Positions 46,110-58,838 are shown, counted from the first letter of the stretch. The stretch: DNA of 64,000 nucleotides from Margaritifera margaritifera (GCA_029931535.1 JAQPZY010001675.1:8240001-8304000), one strand, 5' to 3'. The notes: generated by a model from the sequence alone, not told the origin. Translations and numbers: made by a program.

Positions 46110-49100
46110 ATAGATATTTTCAGGCATCTGCTAAAGTACATGACCGCAGTGACATATTCTTTACCATAGAAATTTAGATAATATCTGTGATAATTGTACT
46201 GAATTAATGGAAGAGAGATGGGTGACTGTTTCTGCTAAGAAACTCTCCAGGGCCAGTGAGGGAGCTAGAAATGAATGTTGTGACACTCGGACATTATTAG
46301 CATTGCCATCGATGCCAGCTTGATAGACAACCTTCTCTTGACAGAGTCTCTGAAGGCAAAAGTTCACTGATTAAGAAGAAGAATTAGCTGGCACCATTTT
46401 CACAGGCATCTGACACACCCCAGCTCCACTATTGCCCCAGTGACACAGCCAGACTTGTATTTTATTATGCAGCCTTTGGAACCAGTACCAACATCGTACA
46501 GAAGTCTAGCTGAGTCAAACATGAAACTTGCTGGTACTGGTTATGCTGATCTTTCATGGTAAGGACAGTAACAGTGTCCATCTACTCTCATTTCCTAGGA
46601 GAGATCAGAAAGCTGGAAGGACCCTCTATGGTACACCAAATGGGAAAAAAACCTTGCTCTGTGTTTCTTTAATCATGGACCCAATTTTGAAAGGCCTTTG
46701 ATGATTAATATGTGGGAGTCAGTGACCAATCATGTCCCAGCTTTTTCTCCCCATCAACCATCAGCAGAAATGATGCCATGCATACACGACCATATTATGG
46801 CAACTCAGTTCAACACTTTTCAAGGAATGGGAGAGACATTGGCCAGTTCCATCCCTTGGACGATACATACTATTCAAAGGGCCTCCAGGTCATGTCTGGA
46901 ACCCCTCTCCCTATATCAAGGACTCTCTTTGCTTCAGAAGTCCTAAAATGTTCTGCAGAAAGAGTAATAGATTTAAACTGTCTCATCTCTTCATTTGGGC
47001 ACTACTACATTCAGAATAGAGACTCCAAGATTGGTCCTCAACACTGTTCAGGGGGGCATTCTTGCAGTCATCTGAGACTGAGATACGTACATTTTCATAC
47101 CCTTTGACAGGTCTTCCTGGATTCCACAAAGTTTGTATACAGGAAGGCCTTTTACTAGGTGCAACACTCTACAAAGCACCAGGTCAACTCTCTTTGTATC
47201 AAGACTTGCAGTCATCTGTTTCACTTGTACTGAGACTGCTTCTCCACAGATGTATTGTGAAATCATCTTGGTGGTCTAACATTGTTTTAGAGAATCATTC
47301 TTTGATCTGAGAAGCTCTTCACCCCTTGGGTGACAACTGATTCCCCAGACTGGAATTACGATCTGCTCAGACACCAACCTGAAAGATAGGATCAACACTC
47401 CCTGCCCTCCTTCCTAAGAGTGAGTGGGATCTGACCGCTGTAGGACTGCTCATTTACATTTATCTCATGGAGATGGAGGCCATGGTGAATGCCTTTCAAT
47501 TATGTCAGGAGACTCTGTCCAGAAAGGGCATCCTCACTCTGCTTGACAGTCAGTGGTCTTCATTTACATAAAAAGGCAAAAGGGGCAAACAAGTCCCCAG
47601 ACTTCTGATGTCTGATTTGGGATTTTCTCAGGTGGTTTCATCACTGACAAATCCACCTCCAAGTCTACCACATCACAGGAATGCTTAATACACCAGAGGA
47701 ATGGTGGAATCTCAATGGAATCAGTAAATTCATTCCAAAATGGTCCAGTCACCTCTTGGTCTTCAGTTGAATCTGTGCATGCTGGGGTCACCCTCAAGTA
47801 GACTTATTTACAACAAGGTGGAATGTGAAGCTTCTGTTGCTTCATACCAGATTAAAAAGCCTGAGGCATCAGTGCCCTTTCCCTGGACTGGAAGGGTCTT
47901 GTTGCATATGCTTTCCCACCAATGTCTTGGATTCACAGAGTCTGGCAGAAAGTGAGGGAATTGGAGTGCCAACTGGTCTTGATTGCTACACACAAGTGGG
48001 AAGAGTCATAGATCAATGACTGTCTGAATCTAGCAGCAGATATTCCAAGGAAACCTTTCCTTTTCTTTGCCCGCTCAAACAGCAATGAATGCAGGTTTTC
48101 CGTCTGAATCCAGAGATGCTGAATCAACACACATGGTTCATATTAAGCAAACCCAGAGAAGACACCCTTCTCAGAGAAAGTGGTGAACAGAGTTACTCAG
48201 ACTAGAAGACCAACCACCCTGAAGTTTATGAAGGCAAGTGGAGAGTTTTCTTCCAGCGATGTGAGCAAAATCATATTAACCCCTTCAAAACATAAGTACC
48301 ACAAATAGTTACTTTCATTCTCTGCCTATTCAATAAGAGGAAGCCAGCTCCCCTCACCATCAAGGGCTATTGTTCCATGCTTTGAACAATACAGGCAACA
48401 CAGAAGGGGGGATAGGCCAAAACAAGGACCTCTCTGGCCTTCTGGTAAACTTTGATTCTCCAGACCAAAATCTCAAGCCCCCTGTCTGAAATGGAACATA
48501 CCATTGGTTCTGAAGTGGTTGAGCAAGACACCATTTGAACTTCTTTTAAGAGCATCAATGACTAATCTCTCATATAAAACCTGCTTTCTAGTCAGCCTGG
48601 CTATTGCAGGCAGAAATAAACAAACTCCATGTTATTTTGGTTGACCTGGACTATCTGCAGTTCCATCAAAGACAGTTCAGTTTCTCTCACGATGACCCCT
48701 GCTTTCTTGCCATGAACAGGCTTCTGCTCATAGGCAATCAATCATACATCTTAAAACCGCTTTCTTCTTTGGACATTTTATCTTGAAAGAATCTGCAGAA
48801 CCCCATTAGGGCTCTGGAGTGGTACCTCAAGTGCTTGGACAAAGTCAGAAGAGCGAGTTGTCATCTTTTCCTACCTATTAAAGAATATGAAGATGACTTT
48901 ACCATGCAGATGTTGTTCAGCATTTAAGGAACTAATGCAATATCAAATGAACTTTTTGCAGGCTTTGGCATACAAGGTCAGAACCGAGCCCAAAAGCTTA
49001 GCATTCTGGTGGAAATGCTCCCTTATCTCTATCTCTCAAGCTGTGGGTTGGAGGTCAGAGTCAACCATTACGCGCTTTTACCTCATATTGGCAGCACAAC

Positions 49101-49690
49101 AAGCAATTCACTCAGGTCTTTTGGCAGCTTTATAAGAACATGGGTCATTCGACTTTCACTGGATTTGGGTGAGCAAAATATTTCTCGATCACATGACTTG
49201 CATTTCCCTATATACCAGGGGCTAACCTTAACCTGTAGGTTATTCATTTGAAGCTGTTTCATATATGTTAGGAGACTGGAGTCTAGGCCAATTTGGTGGT
49301 AAGGGATGTAACTCTGGGGTAAGGGATATAACTACCTCCTATTCTCCTAATGTATTATTATCTGGTAATGCATTTGAAGAAGAAACAAATTTTTTTAATG
49401 TCAAATATGTTTCTTTAGTAATACTTACCTAATCATTATATGGGCACACCCTCCCAAGCCATTCCCACAATTACATCCACTGTAGAGTGTGCACCTCCGC
49501 TCCAGTAATAACTGATTATTGTATAAGGTATTTGGCACCAATCCCTATATCCAAGGGGAGGCTATATTTTAACCAAGCCGAATATGGTTCTGACATATAT
49601 TTTTGGCATTTGAGGGATGGATTTGTGAGGTAGTGGACACACTAACATATTATGATTGGGTAAGTATTACTGAATAAAGGTATTTTACCT
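46110..49690 (+). mobile_element. DIRS-type (tyrosine-recombinase) retroelement, decayed
   Basis: Plus-strand reading with many stops. At 47780-47830 it reads CWGHPQVDLFTTRWN, the DIRS RNase-H end; FPGLEGSCCICFP follows at about 47880-47915. The recombinase starts about 48215 with EGKWRVFFQRCEQNHINPF, then NKRKPAPLTIKGYCSML (about 48330-48380). It ends near 49035-49075 with ISISQAVGWRSESTITRFYL, the catalytic-Tyr block. Terminal inverted repeats survive: tagtaatacttacctaatca (about 49418) and its partner tgattgggtaagtattactg (about 49654). The RT part (about 46.6-47.3 kb) is badly decayed. It lies in intron 8 in host orientation. Confidence 0.75.
48215..49130 (+). pseudogene. DIRS tyrosine recombinase remnant
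   Basis: The N-terminal SAM-like core-binding part is recognised by the W-R-V-F ... I-N-P-F ... V-P-Q-I order and the APLTIKGY block. The catalytic domain ends with VGWRSESTITRFYL, where the final Tyr is the expected nucleophile. The fragment AYKVRTEPKSLAFW (about 48970-49010) occupies the place of the conserved H-x-x-R box, with the His apparently lost. Several stops and shifts make it inactive. Confidence 0.65.
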
Positions 49691-50560
49691 TCCAAAAATT
49701 GTTTTTTCCAGATGTTTGGAATTTTACCTGTTCTTAAAGAGATATTAACAATGTGTGCAGGACTCTCTGAATTAACAGGGGCACATATTTTCAAGAGTTC
49801 AGATTGGTAGTTTTCAATGTCAGTAGCTGTTTTATCAGAGAAGTCTTTCAGTATGTCATAAACATCTTATGCAGATACAGATTGAAAGGTAAATTTCTTA
49901 CTCCAGCTTGGTAAGAATTCTGCAAACAACAATGGAGACTGGATAGATTTTGGAATAGTTTTAGCAAGAGTTTTCCTATTTTCAATAAAGAATGTATTGA
50001 AGACCCCAGCAAAAGACTTGGAGTCAGAAATACTTTTTTCATTTAATTCAAGGAACATAATACCAATGTTTTGTTTTCTGGCAGAAGCTCTTTTATAATA
50101 GACCACATTTGCTTGCTGTCCTCTATTGAGTTGTTAATGGTAGAACAATAGAAATGATTTTTGGTTTGTTTGGTCAAGTTGTTGCTTTTGTTTTTGAGTT
50201 TTTTTATAAATATGTCAGTGTTCAGGTGAATTCACTTCTAGTGCTTTTCAGTAAGCATAATCTCTGTCATATCTTGCTTGGTCAGTTTCATCATTGTATC
50301 AGAATTGGTTTTGTTTCTTACCAGATATCTTTATCCAAAACACAGTCATTTTTCTTATGTTTTTGTACATTATATTTCTCTTCTATTGCAGTACGGAAAC
50401 TTTCGAGAAGATTAAGTTTTTCAACTTGATTGGTAACAAGGTTACAATATATTACAGTTGGGAAACTTACATAATGACTAATGACTTAATGGTTCCTGCC
50501 AGTAGCTTTTTTAGACAGAGCACTGAGTGATGCTACAGCTTGAAAATGTTATTCTCACAT
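49690..50560 (-). mobile_element. Minus-strand CR1-like LINE linker fragment
   Basis: Reading on the minus strand, ELNEKSISDSKSFAGVFNTF + FIENRKTLAKTIPKS (50045-49940) is the standard endonuclease-RT linker (D-x-K-x-x-A-x-x-F-N-x-F-F). Lys/Asn-rich sequence before it fits the LINE region upstream of the RT. Truncated on both sides and opposite to the host gene. Confidence 0.6.
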
Positions 50561-51942
50561 CTTGTATTTCTTAAGTACTCACTGAGGGGATGTTTTTTTT
50601 TTAACCAGATAAGCTTGATATTTAGAGGAAATGTATTTAGATCCTGTTTATGTGCGAGCACAAAATAATTGTTATTGACTGCAATAGAAATAAAAGTTTC
50701 TGGTTACCATGGACACACTATGTAAATGCCTACAATAAAATGTTTTTAGAAACAGATGAAAGTATAACATTAAGTTTCATCATGGGCAGTTAATGTAATA
50801 TCACCCCAAATGTTATTGTAACAAAGAATGTCATTAGTACAGCATAGTTGCCAATATTAATTTTTATGGTTACAAGTGGTGAAGGTACATAATATAGGTC
50901 ATAAAAGGTGATAAGTGCATACCTGCCAACTTTCTAGACAGTGATTTTTTTTTTTACTTTCATATATGGGTTTTTGTGGTTGAAAGGGGAGGGTGCGGAA
51001 GCTAGTCATTGCTTGCAGCTTAGGTCAGAGAAAATGTATATTTAATAAAACGTTTTTGTTAACATAGTTAATTGGGTCTAAAAGCTTCTCTTTTTTTGCA
51101 GGAATTTTAAATTAAAAACAAAATTAGTGATAAATATTAATAATTGATTACAGTACCTTAATAAAACTGATCTGGCCTTTACATAATAACAGAAATGTCA
51201 CAGTAAACCATCTATTATAGCATGCAAAGTTTATATGACTATTTCTATTTTATTTAGTCTAATTCATTTTATTTCATTATTCAAACTCGGTGTCCAAAAT
51301 TTAGTACAAAAATAGTTTCTTTCATAATATAACATTTTATAATTTGTTTTCTGTCATTTTCACTTTTCTGGGTCAGTGTTTCAAACTGCTCTTAACCATA
51401 ATCACGCAGTTATTTCCCCTTCATCCTGTTTTCCTCCTTTTGCCAACAGAATGTCACTTCAGTGGCAACTATGGTGCATTTAGTGAATAAATTATGCAAT
51501 AAAACCTGTTAATTGCATATTTATATTGTCTTGGGGGCAGTGCTAATCTCTAAAAACTTAACCAAAGCAGGTAGAAGAAAACTGTAAAAGTGTTAAAGAA
51601 TACATTCCCCCCACCCCCTTCTTCTGTTATGGATTTATATTTGGGGAATTAGTGTCTTTCCAAACACAATAGTATCATGGAGTTTGTTAGTTCAGAATCA
51701 TGTTTTTCATGTGGCATGCTGTCACTTGTTAGGTATGGGTAAATGTAACTAAAGACTACTATTATTCCTGTCTTCTTCACCCTTTGTACATAGATCATAT
51801 GGCATGTTGTCTAGTATGTGCAGAGATGCAGATGTGGCATCACTGTTGACTAATGACTTAATGGTCCCTGCCAGAAGCTTTGGTAGAGCAGTGAGCGATA
51901 CCAAGGCTTGAACATGTTATTTCCACACCTTGATTGTGCTGC
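50475..51942. repeat. ~95-bp direct repeats flanking 1.3 kb
   Basis: 'tgactaatgacttaatggtt' + 'cctgccagtagctt' at 50475 and 'tgactaatgacttaatggtc' + 'cctgccagaagctt' at 51847; both continue with 'agagca' + 'gtgag' + 'gcttgaa'. The interval has no coding sequence. They could be ends of a degenerate element or a local duplication. The rest to 52147 shows nothing. Confidence 0.6.
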
Positions 51943-52147
51943 CATCAATTTTATATTTTGTGGTAGTACATGTACACTAGCAACTCAAAGTCAGAAAAAT
52001 TGTGAACTTGTTTCAGTCACTCCTGGCTCACAGCTACAGTATTGGAGCACTAAATTAATATATTTTTAAAACATGTTTTATTTGAATGATGTATCTATCT
52101 CTGAATTGAAAGTGATCATTATCCTATTACTGTTCCATATATTTCAG

Positions 52148-52252
52148 AGACCATGTTTACATTGTTGGGAAATGGTGACATCCTGAAGATCAAGACAGAC
52201 ACCAACCCCTGTCAGGTGGTTATGGAGTGGCCCTGTAAGGACCCTGTGGAAG
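52148..52252 (+). CDS. WDR97: WD40 gene exon 9
   Basis: Completes residue 441 (GAG) and runs to 475 plus one base. Acceptor tatatttcag, donor GAAG|GTAGAT, phase 1. ETMFTLLGNGDILKIKTDTN then PCQVVMEWPCKDPVE, one short blade. Confidence 0.85.
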
Positions 52253-52348
52253 GTAGATGGTTCAGTATACTTTAATCTTTTTAAGTATGGAACTCAAACC
52301 CAGCTCAAAGTACCAGGTTTACTAATGAATAACTTGCAGCCAACATTA

Positions 52349-52413
52349 AACAGCATAGACCCAGACCTTCCATTACATACTGCACCAGTATATCAGAGTC
52401 TATGCTGTTTGTT
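52349..52413. repeat. Short palindrome, best-preserved copy
   Basis: aacagcatagacccagacc and gagtctatgctgtttgtt are the arms around about 27 bases. It sits 97 bp after exon 9. A tandem half-copy of the left arm lies at 52859-52920 (two 'tagaccctgatttgctagtg' in a row). Confidence 0.75.
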
Positions 52414-53218
52414 CCACAGGGGAACCCTGCTATAATGCAGTAGTTGGGGTCAATAAATGCTGGCTGTGTTATGTACCAATTCCATAGTATAGCAAGAATG
52501 ATAAAAAAATAAAATGAATGTGTGTATGAGTGGATGGTGGAGCAAATAAGAAAAATGCCACTCAGACGTTTAGTAAAAAGTTTACTACCCAACAATTTAT
52601 ACAACAATCAGGATTAACATTGCCTCATGATTGATGAAAGTTAATTATTGCTTTGTAAGAACATTAATTATGATCTGTAAGCTATAGGCTTCTGAATCTT
52701 AACTGAATTATTTGTATCTGTTTGTCATCTTGGCCAATGTTTTGAGTAGTGTCAGGGAATAATATTATGATCCATGATGCAGCTGTGTTATATCAGAATT
52801 GGTGTTATACTGAAGCATGTTATAGCACAGTTATCCTGTACTTATAATTACTGAGTGAACAATATAGACCCTGATTTGCTAGTGAATGCAGATAGACCCT
52901 GATTTGCTAGTGAATGCAGAATTATGTGCTGCATTTGAAACAATTCAGGACACAGGGTTTTCTGATGAGACTGAAATCAACTTCAGTTGTAATTGTAGGG
53001 ATATATTAAATTTCATACAAATGCAATTACCTGAACACCATACATGGTGTTATATGCAAAGAACATATATCACCAAGATCTGGTTGTGATAAGTGAACAC
53101 TACAACAGTATTTTATGATAAAAGTTATAAATTTTTATTCTTGTAATATTTTAACAACATCAGTCAAAGTAAAATCCTGTGCTGGGAATGTTGTCTTGTA
53201 CTTACTTTGGCATAAGGC

Positions 53219-55822
53219 CAGGTGAGCTTATGGTATGGCCCTGTATCCATTGTGCATCAGGCAACAATTGCTATTTTAAGCTTTGTTTAAAAAACCACAA
53301 GACGAATTTTGACCAAATTTGGCACAGAGCATCATGGCATGAAAAACTTTCAAATTTATACAAATGATATCAATCTGCCATCAAATATGGCTGCTATTAC
53401 TACTGTAAAAAGTAAAAACTCTTTTAAACAACTTCTCAAAAACCGCTAAACAGAATTTGATCAAATTTGATAGAAAGTTTTCTGGCAGGAAGACCTGTCA
53501 AAGTTTTTACAAATGATGCCAGTCACCTTCGAATATGGCTGCTGGTACTAAAAATAGAAAAGCCACTGTTATGAAAACTTGAAAATCCTTTACACGACTT
53601 CTTCTCCAAAACTGCTGAAAAAAAATTGACTAAACTTGACAGAAATCATCCTAGTACGAAGACCTTTTAAGTTTGTACAAATGATGCTGAGCCTCCTTCA
53701 AATATGGCCACAGTTACTAAAAGTGTAAAAAATGTTATATGACTTATACTCAAAAATTGCTGAATGGAACTTGACCAAATATGTCAGAAAGAAGTCTGGC
53801 ATAGAGGGCTTTCAAGTTTGTACAACTGATGCTGAACTGCCATCAAATATGGCTGCTGTTACTAAAAATATAAACATTTAGCAACTATATCTCCAAACTG
53901 CTGAACAGAATTTGAGTAAACTTGAGAGGTAGCATCCTGGCATAGAGACCTTTAAATTTTGTATGCATGAAGTTAATCCACCATAAAATATGGCCACCAT
54001 TGCTAACAACAGAAAAACCTTTAAACAACTTCTCAAAAAAACTGTTGAATAGAATTTGACCATATTTGACAGCATTCTGGCATGAAGACTTTTCAAGTTT
54101 GCACAATGATGTTTGAAAGCTGCCATGCAGTTGAAAGTGCAGTTTCCAGTGTATGAACAACATATCAAAATGTGAATAAAAAATGGCCTTTAATAATTGG
54201 ATAATCAGATCGAGAAAGTGAACAGAGGTGCATGGGGATTACTTTGAGGGGATGCACTGATGTACTGTTCACTAATAAAGAACTTTGTTGTATAGCACAC
54301 TAATATTCAGAACTTTTTTAATATCCCTGATATCATTAAGAGCTTGGATGAATTCGATAATAACCGAGATCCACATAATTTAATGAGGTTATTTTGCATC
54401 TGATTGACTGACCTTTTTACCACTCTGGAGGCTATATTTCTGATTTGATTGTAATCAGACTTGGAATATATGCATATATCTTCATGATCTTGGACAAGTT
54501 CTGTAATGAACAAGATCCACAAATACTAATAAGGTGATCTTACATCAGATTGGTGGAGCTTGTTTCCATTCTGGAGGCTGATCCGATTTTGAACAATCAT
54601 GGAAATATACTTGTGTCATCAAAATCTTGGACAAGTTCATTATGAGTAAGATGCATGCATACTGAATGAGGCGATCTTCCATCTGATTGGCTGAGCTTGT
54701 TACCACTCTGAAAGCATTTTTCTAATCCAATTTTGATCAGACTTGAAATATGGGCTTCTATCTTCAAGATCTTGGATGGGTTAGTTAATGAGTGAGATCG
54801 ATACATACTTAATGAGGTAATATTGCATCTGATTGGTTGAGCTTGTTACTACTCTGGAAGCCATACAATTCTGGTACGATTGTGATCAAGCTTAGAATAT
54901 TGGGTTATATCTTCGAGATCAAAGAAAGAGTTTGATAATGAGTGAGATCCATGCATTTTAATGAGGTGATCGTGCATTGGATAAGCTTTTTATCACTCTA
55001 AAAACTGTATTTCTGATCCAATTTTGATCAAACGTGAAGTTGGTAAATACGCTGATATCGTCAAGATGTTGGATGATTTTTATTATAGGTGAGATTTATG
55101 CATATTTATGAATTGTTCTTGCATCTGATTAGCTGGGTTTTTTTTAACCTATCTAGAAACTTTATAGATTTTGATCAAACTTGTAAATAGGACTATGTTG
55201 TCAAGATATTGGTTGAGCACAATTATGATTTAAATTTATACATATTAATGACATGACTTTGCATCTGATTGGCTGACCTTGTCAACACTCTAGCAATTAT
55301 AGATCTGATCAGATTTTTATCAAACTTGTAAAATAGTCATATATTATCAAGTTGCTGGATAAGTTTGATTAGGAGCAAGATCATTGCATATTAATGAGGT
55401 ACTTTATCAGATTGGCTGTGATTTTTATCACTCTAGAGACCAAATTCCAATTGGATTTTGCTTCACCTTGGTAAATAAGCTTATATTATCATTGTTGTAG
55501 ACATGTTCTGTAATAAGTAAGAACTATGCATATTAATAAGATTCCTTGCATCTGCTTGGCTGAGCTTGTTACCTATCTTAGATCTTGGATGACCTCGATT
55601 ACGATCATGAGACTATACATATTAATTGTGCCTTTATCTTTAGAAAGAATTTTTGATCAGGATATAATAAAATAGGTAAAATCAGCATGATAAAAAATTT
55701 TTGTGAGATAGTTTACATAGGATGTGCTCATACAATACTACCTAAGCCTGCTTTGTGAAATGATCAACTGTTAAATTATGTTAGTCAGGTGAGTGATATC
55801 AGGTCTCTTTGGGCCTCTTGTT
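53219..55822. repeat. Composite ~2.6-kb repeat: head, two ~145-bp unit families, tail
   Basis: Head 'caggtgagcttatggtatgg' + 'ccctgtatccattgtgca'. Family C units (53.34-54.12 kb) share 'caagtttgtacaaatgatgc' and 'caaatatggctgctgttact'. Family D units (54.3-55.6 kb) share 'gatcttggacaagttc', 'gcatctgattggctgagctt' and 'gttaccactctggaagc'. Each steps by about 140-150 bp. Tail 'caggtgagtgatatcaggtc' + 'tctttgggcctcttgtt'. Head and tail both start caggtgag. Minus frames at 53878-54168 and 54307-54806 are readings of the repeat. Confidence 0.7.
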
Positions 55823-56374
55823 AAATAATGAAATAGAAAAATTATACAATTTAATAGTCACAGTAACAGTCCTGTGAAGAAAATGAAAATGGCAATGAAA
55901 AGTATTCAGGATCTTGGGATCTCTTTTGCGATTTACAACCTGCTGTAAATTCACTCCATTTGCTTTCTATTGCAGAAAACCAATGTGATCTCAGTTGTGT
56001 GATACTGAAAAAAATCACTGACCAACATACATATTTCTTTGTGTATTTGATAAGAGAAGTATGTGTTTGTGATCTTCAACCTGTGCAAATTTGATGAAGT
56101 TTTAAATACTCATTCAGCTATTATTTTATGACAGAGTACTTTTTCCTATGCTTTTCTATGTGATGATCTTTACTTGGAGATAGATATTCAGCTAAGAATA
56201 GTGGAACAAAATACTCACCAATCTGTACATTTTTAATTGATTTTGGAATTATTGAACCCTTTTCTAAGTGATTTTGGATTGAACCCTTATCTAAGTCAAA
56301 TTTTATACATTTTTAAAAAGGTTAAATATTTCAACATTTCACAAGCGATCATCCTTAAGATCATAATAAGAATT

Positions 56375-56417
56375 TACAGTGTAGACCCACATCTGCCATT
56401 CCATAACATGCTGGCAG
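56375..56417. repeat. Half-copy of the short palindrome family
   Basis: acagtgtagacccacatctg + ccattccataacatgctggc; left arm and loop remain, right arm is lost. The rest of 55823-56768 shows nothing recognisable. Confidence 0.5.
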
Positions 56418-56768
56418 GTAAGGATCTTTGTTCTTCACAGTTGGGCAACTGGTATAGATGGAAAACTTTGATATTTTAGCAATTTCAATTAATCCTTACT
56501 TGATTGAATGAAAGAGACACACAGTGAGCCAGAAATTACATTGGCAATGTGAAATGTATGTGTACTTAGGACCAAATGACACCTCAAATCTATATTACTA
56601 ATACTGAACATATTTCACAATCCCAAAATTATTTCAATGAAACTTCAATCAGTGTTGTTAAGATCTAGCATATGTAATGATGAAAAATCCAGATACCTGG
56701 GCTTAGAATTAAGTATGGCAGAAGTTTCTTGTTCCTGGCACTGAGTGTCTAACTGTTCCTCATTTCAG

Positions 56769-56989
56769 AGACCTGCAGTTACCTGTTAGTGTATGAGTAT
56801 GTAGTGGAGATTAGCCTGAAGACAGACACCTGGAGGACGCTAAAGCGTGGGTTGGCAACCAAGAGCATTAAAATGGGTGACGGTGCTGTCCCGACTAACT
56901 GCAACCGCACACTACTCTTTGGTGGCAGGAAAGATGGCCATATTTGTGTCTTCAACTGGGACACAGGGGAGGTGGATTTCAAGATGGAT
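56769..56989 (+). CDS. WDR97: WD40 gene exon 10
   Basis: Completes residue 476 and runs to 549; phase 0 at the end. Acceptor cctcatttcag, donor GAT|GTAGGT. Begins with ETCSYLLVYEYVVE (a blade strand), then the loop residues LKRGLATKSIKMGDGAVP, then RTLLFGGRKDGHICVFNWDT, a clean WD repeat end. The largest internal exon. Confidence 0.9.
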
Positions 56990-57976
56990 GTAGGTGTATG
57001 TGGGGTCATAAATAAAATTGAAGTGTATATTTTAATAGTAATAGTAAGGTCAGAGTAGAAAATTTATCAGGTCTGACTTGATCAAGCATTAATGTCCCTC
57101 CAAATCTGAAAGTCTTTATTGTTTTCTTTAATAAAGTTGCTTACTAAACATACCTTGTTTTTGAAACTATATGGGCATGTAGGATAGTTGATGTCATGTC
57201 ATTGTTTAGCTTTTTTTGGTATTGTTGGTCTTTCCATTGTTTTTCTATTAGTGCACAGTTTATTAAATATGATATTTGGAACAATTACAATTTCAGTAAA
57301 ATGTGTGATACTGCAAACTATCTCATGAAATGTTGTGGCTTTTCTTCAAATTGGAGGAATTCCTCAACTCCTTTTTCAAGAATAAAATGGTTTCCACATG
57401 TTAAATGTTAAAACTAAAAAGTGATTTTGCATTCTTCCCAATATATCTTCCTCTGACATAAATATTAATATTGTCTGAAGTATCAAAAGTAAGATATTAA
57501 AATCTCAAAATGAGGAAAAATTGTAAGAATTTTTGTGAAACTTGGCCCAGGTCTTAAAATAACCATGGTTAGATTGATGTAAGCTGGTGTCATATATGAC
57601 ATAAATTAACACTTTGTTCAAGTACTGCACTCCCTCATTATAATTCCCTTCATTATGACACAGTTCCAGTTATAAGGCAGATTTATAAGGTGGGTATGGG
57701 TCATTGATCCCATGTCATTATTCAGTAGTAGAATCATATGTATTATATATTTTATTATAAGGCAGTCTCACCATAGGGCAGTATACTCTATGGCTCCATG
57801 GACCACATTATAATACTGTTGTGCCTGTGGTCAAATATTTGTATGCACCCACCATTTTCTATGAAGGAGTACATAGTTTTACCCATGTCAGCCAATCCCA
57901 TTCTGTCCCAGCACATCAGATCCCATCATATCCCATCTGATGTGAATGTTTTCTGCTTAATAACTCTTGAAGAACT

Positions 57977-58838
57977 GAATGTATTGAAACCAATTTTGGT
58001 ATGGGACTGAATGTATTGAAACCAATTTTGGTATGGGACTGAATGTATTGAAACCAATTTTGGTATGGGACTGAATGTATTGAAACCAATTTTGGTATGG
58101 GACTGAATGTATTGAAACCAATTTTGGTATGGGACTGAATGTATTGAATCCAATTTTGGTATGGGACTAAATGTATTGAAACCAATTTTGGTATGGGACT
58201 GAATGTATTGAAACCAATTTTGGTATGGGACTGAATGTATTGAAACCAATCTTGGTATGGGACTGAATGTATTGAAACCAATCTTGGTATGGGACTGAAT
58301 GTATTGAATCCAATTTTGGTATGGGACTGAATGTATTGAAACCAATTTTGGTATGGGACTGAATGTATTGAAACCAATCTTGGTATGGGACTGAATGTAT
58401 AGAAACCAATTTTGGTATGGGACAATGTATAGAAACCAATTTTGGTATGGGACTGAATGTATAGAAACCAATTTTGGTATGGGACTGAATGTATAGAAAC
58501 CAATTTTGGTATGGGACTGAATGTATAGAAACCAATCTTGGTATGGGACTGAATGTATAGAAACCAATTTTGGTATGGGACTGAATGTATAGAAACCAAT
58601 TTTGGTATGGGACTGAATGTATAGAAACCAATTTTGGTATGGGACTGAATGTATAGAAACCAATTTTGGTATGGGACTGAATGTATTGAATCCAATTTTG
58701 GTATGGGACTGAATGTATAGAAACCAATTTTGGTATGGGACTGAATGTATAGAAACCAATTTTGGTATGGGACTGAATGTATAGAAACCAATTTTGGTAT
58801 GGGACTGAATGTATTGAAACCAATTTTGGTATTGGACT
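57977..58838. repeat. 32-bp minisatellite, ~27 units
   Basis: Unit 'gaatgtattgaaaccaattt' + 'tggtatgggact'. The left part is mostly 'tattgaaacc' and the right part (from about 58390) mostly 'tatagaaacc', with 'cttggtatgg' and 'tgaatccaat' variants mixed in. Minus-strand frames of 218-319 codons arise because the unit has no stop in any of three frames. The seed looks like 'gattgaaaccaaatttggta' of the dispersed repeat at 59610. Confidence 0.97.

Noticed and set aside
46161..49251. Many short frames on both strands
   Set aside because: Fragments of a decayed DIRS element; only the blocks matching RNase H and recombinase motifs were kept.
53878..54806. Minus-strand frames of 69-96 codons
   Set aside because: They read the ~145-bp repeat units; similar strings recur each period.
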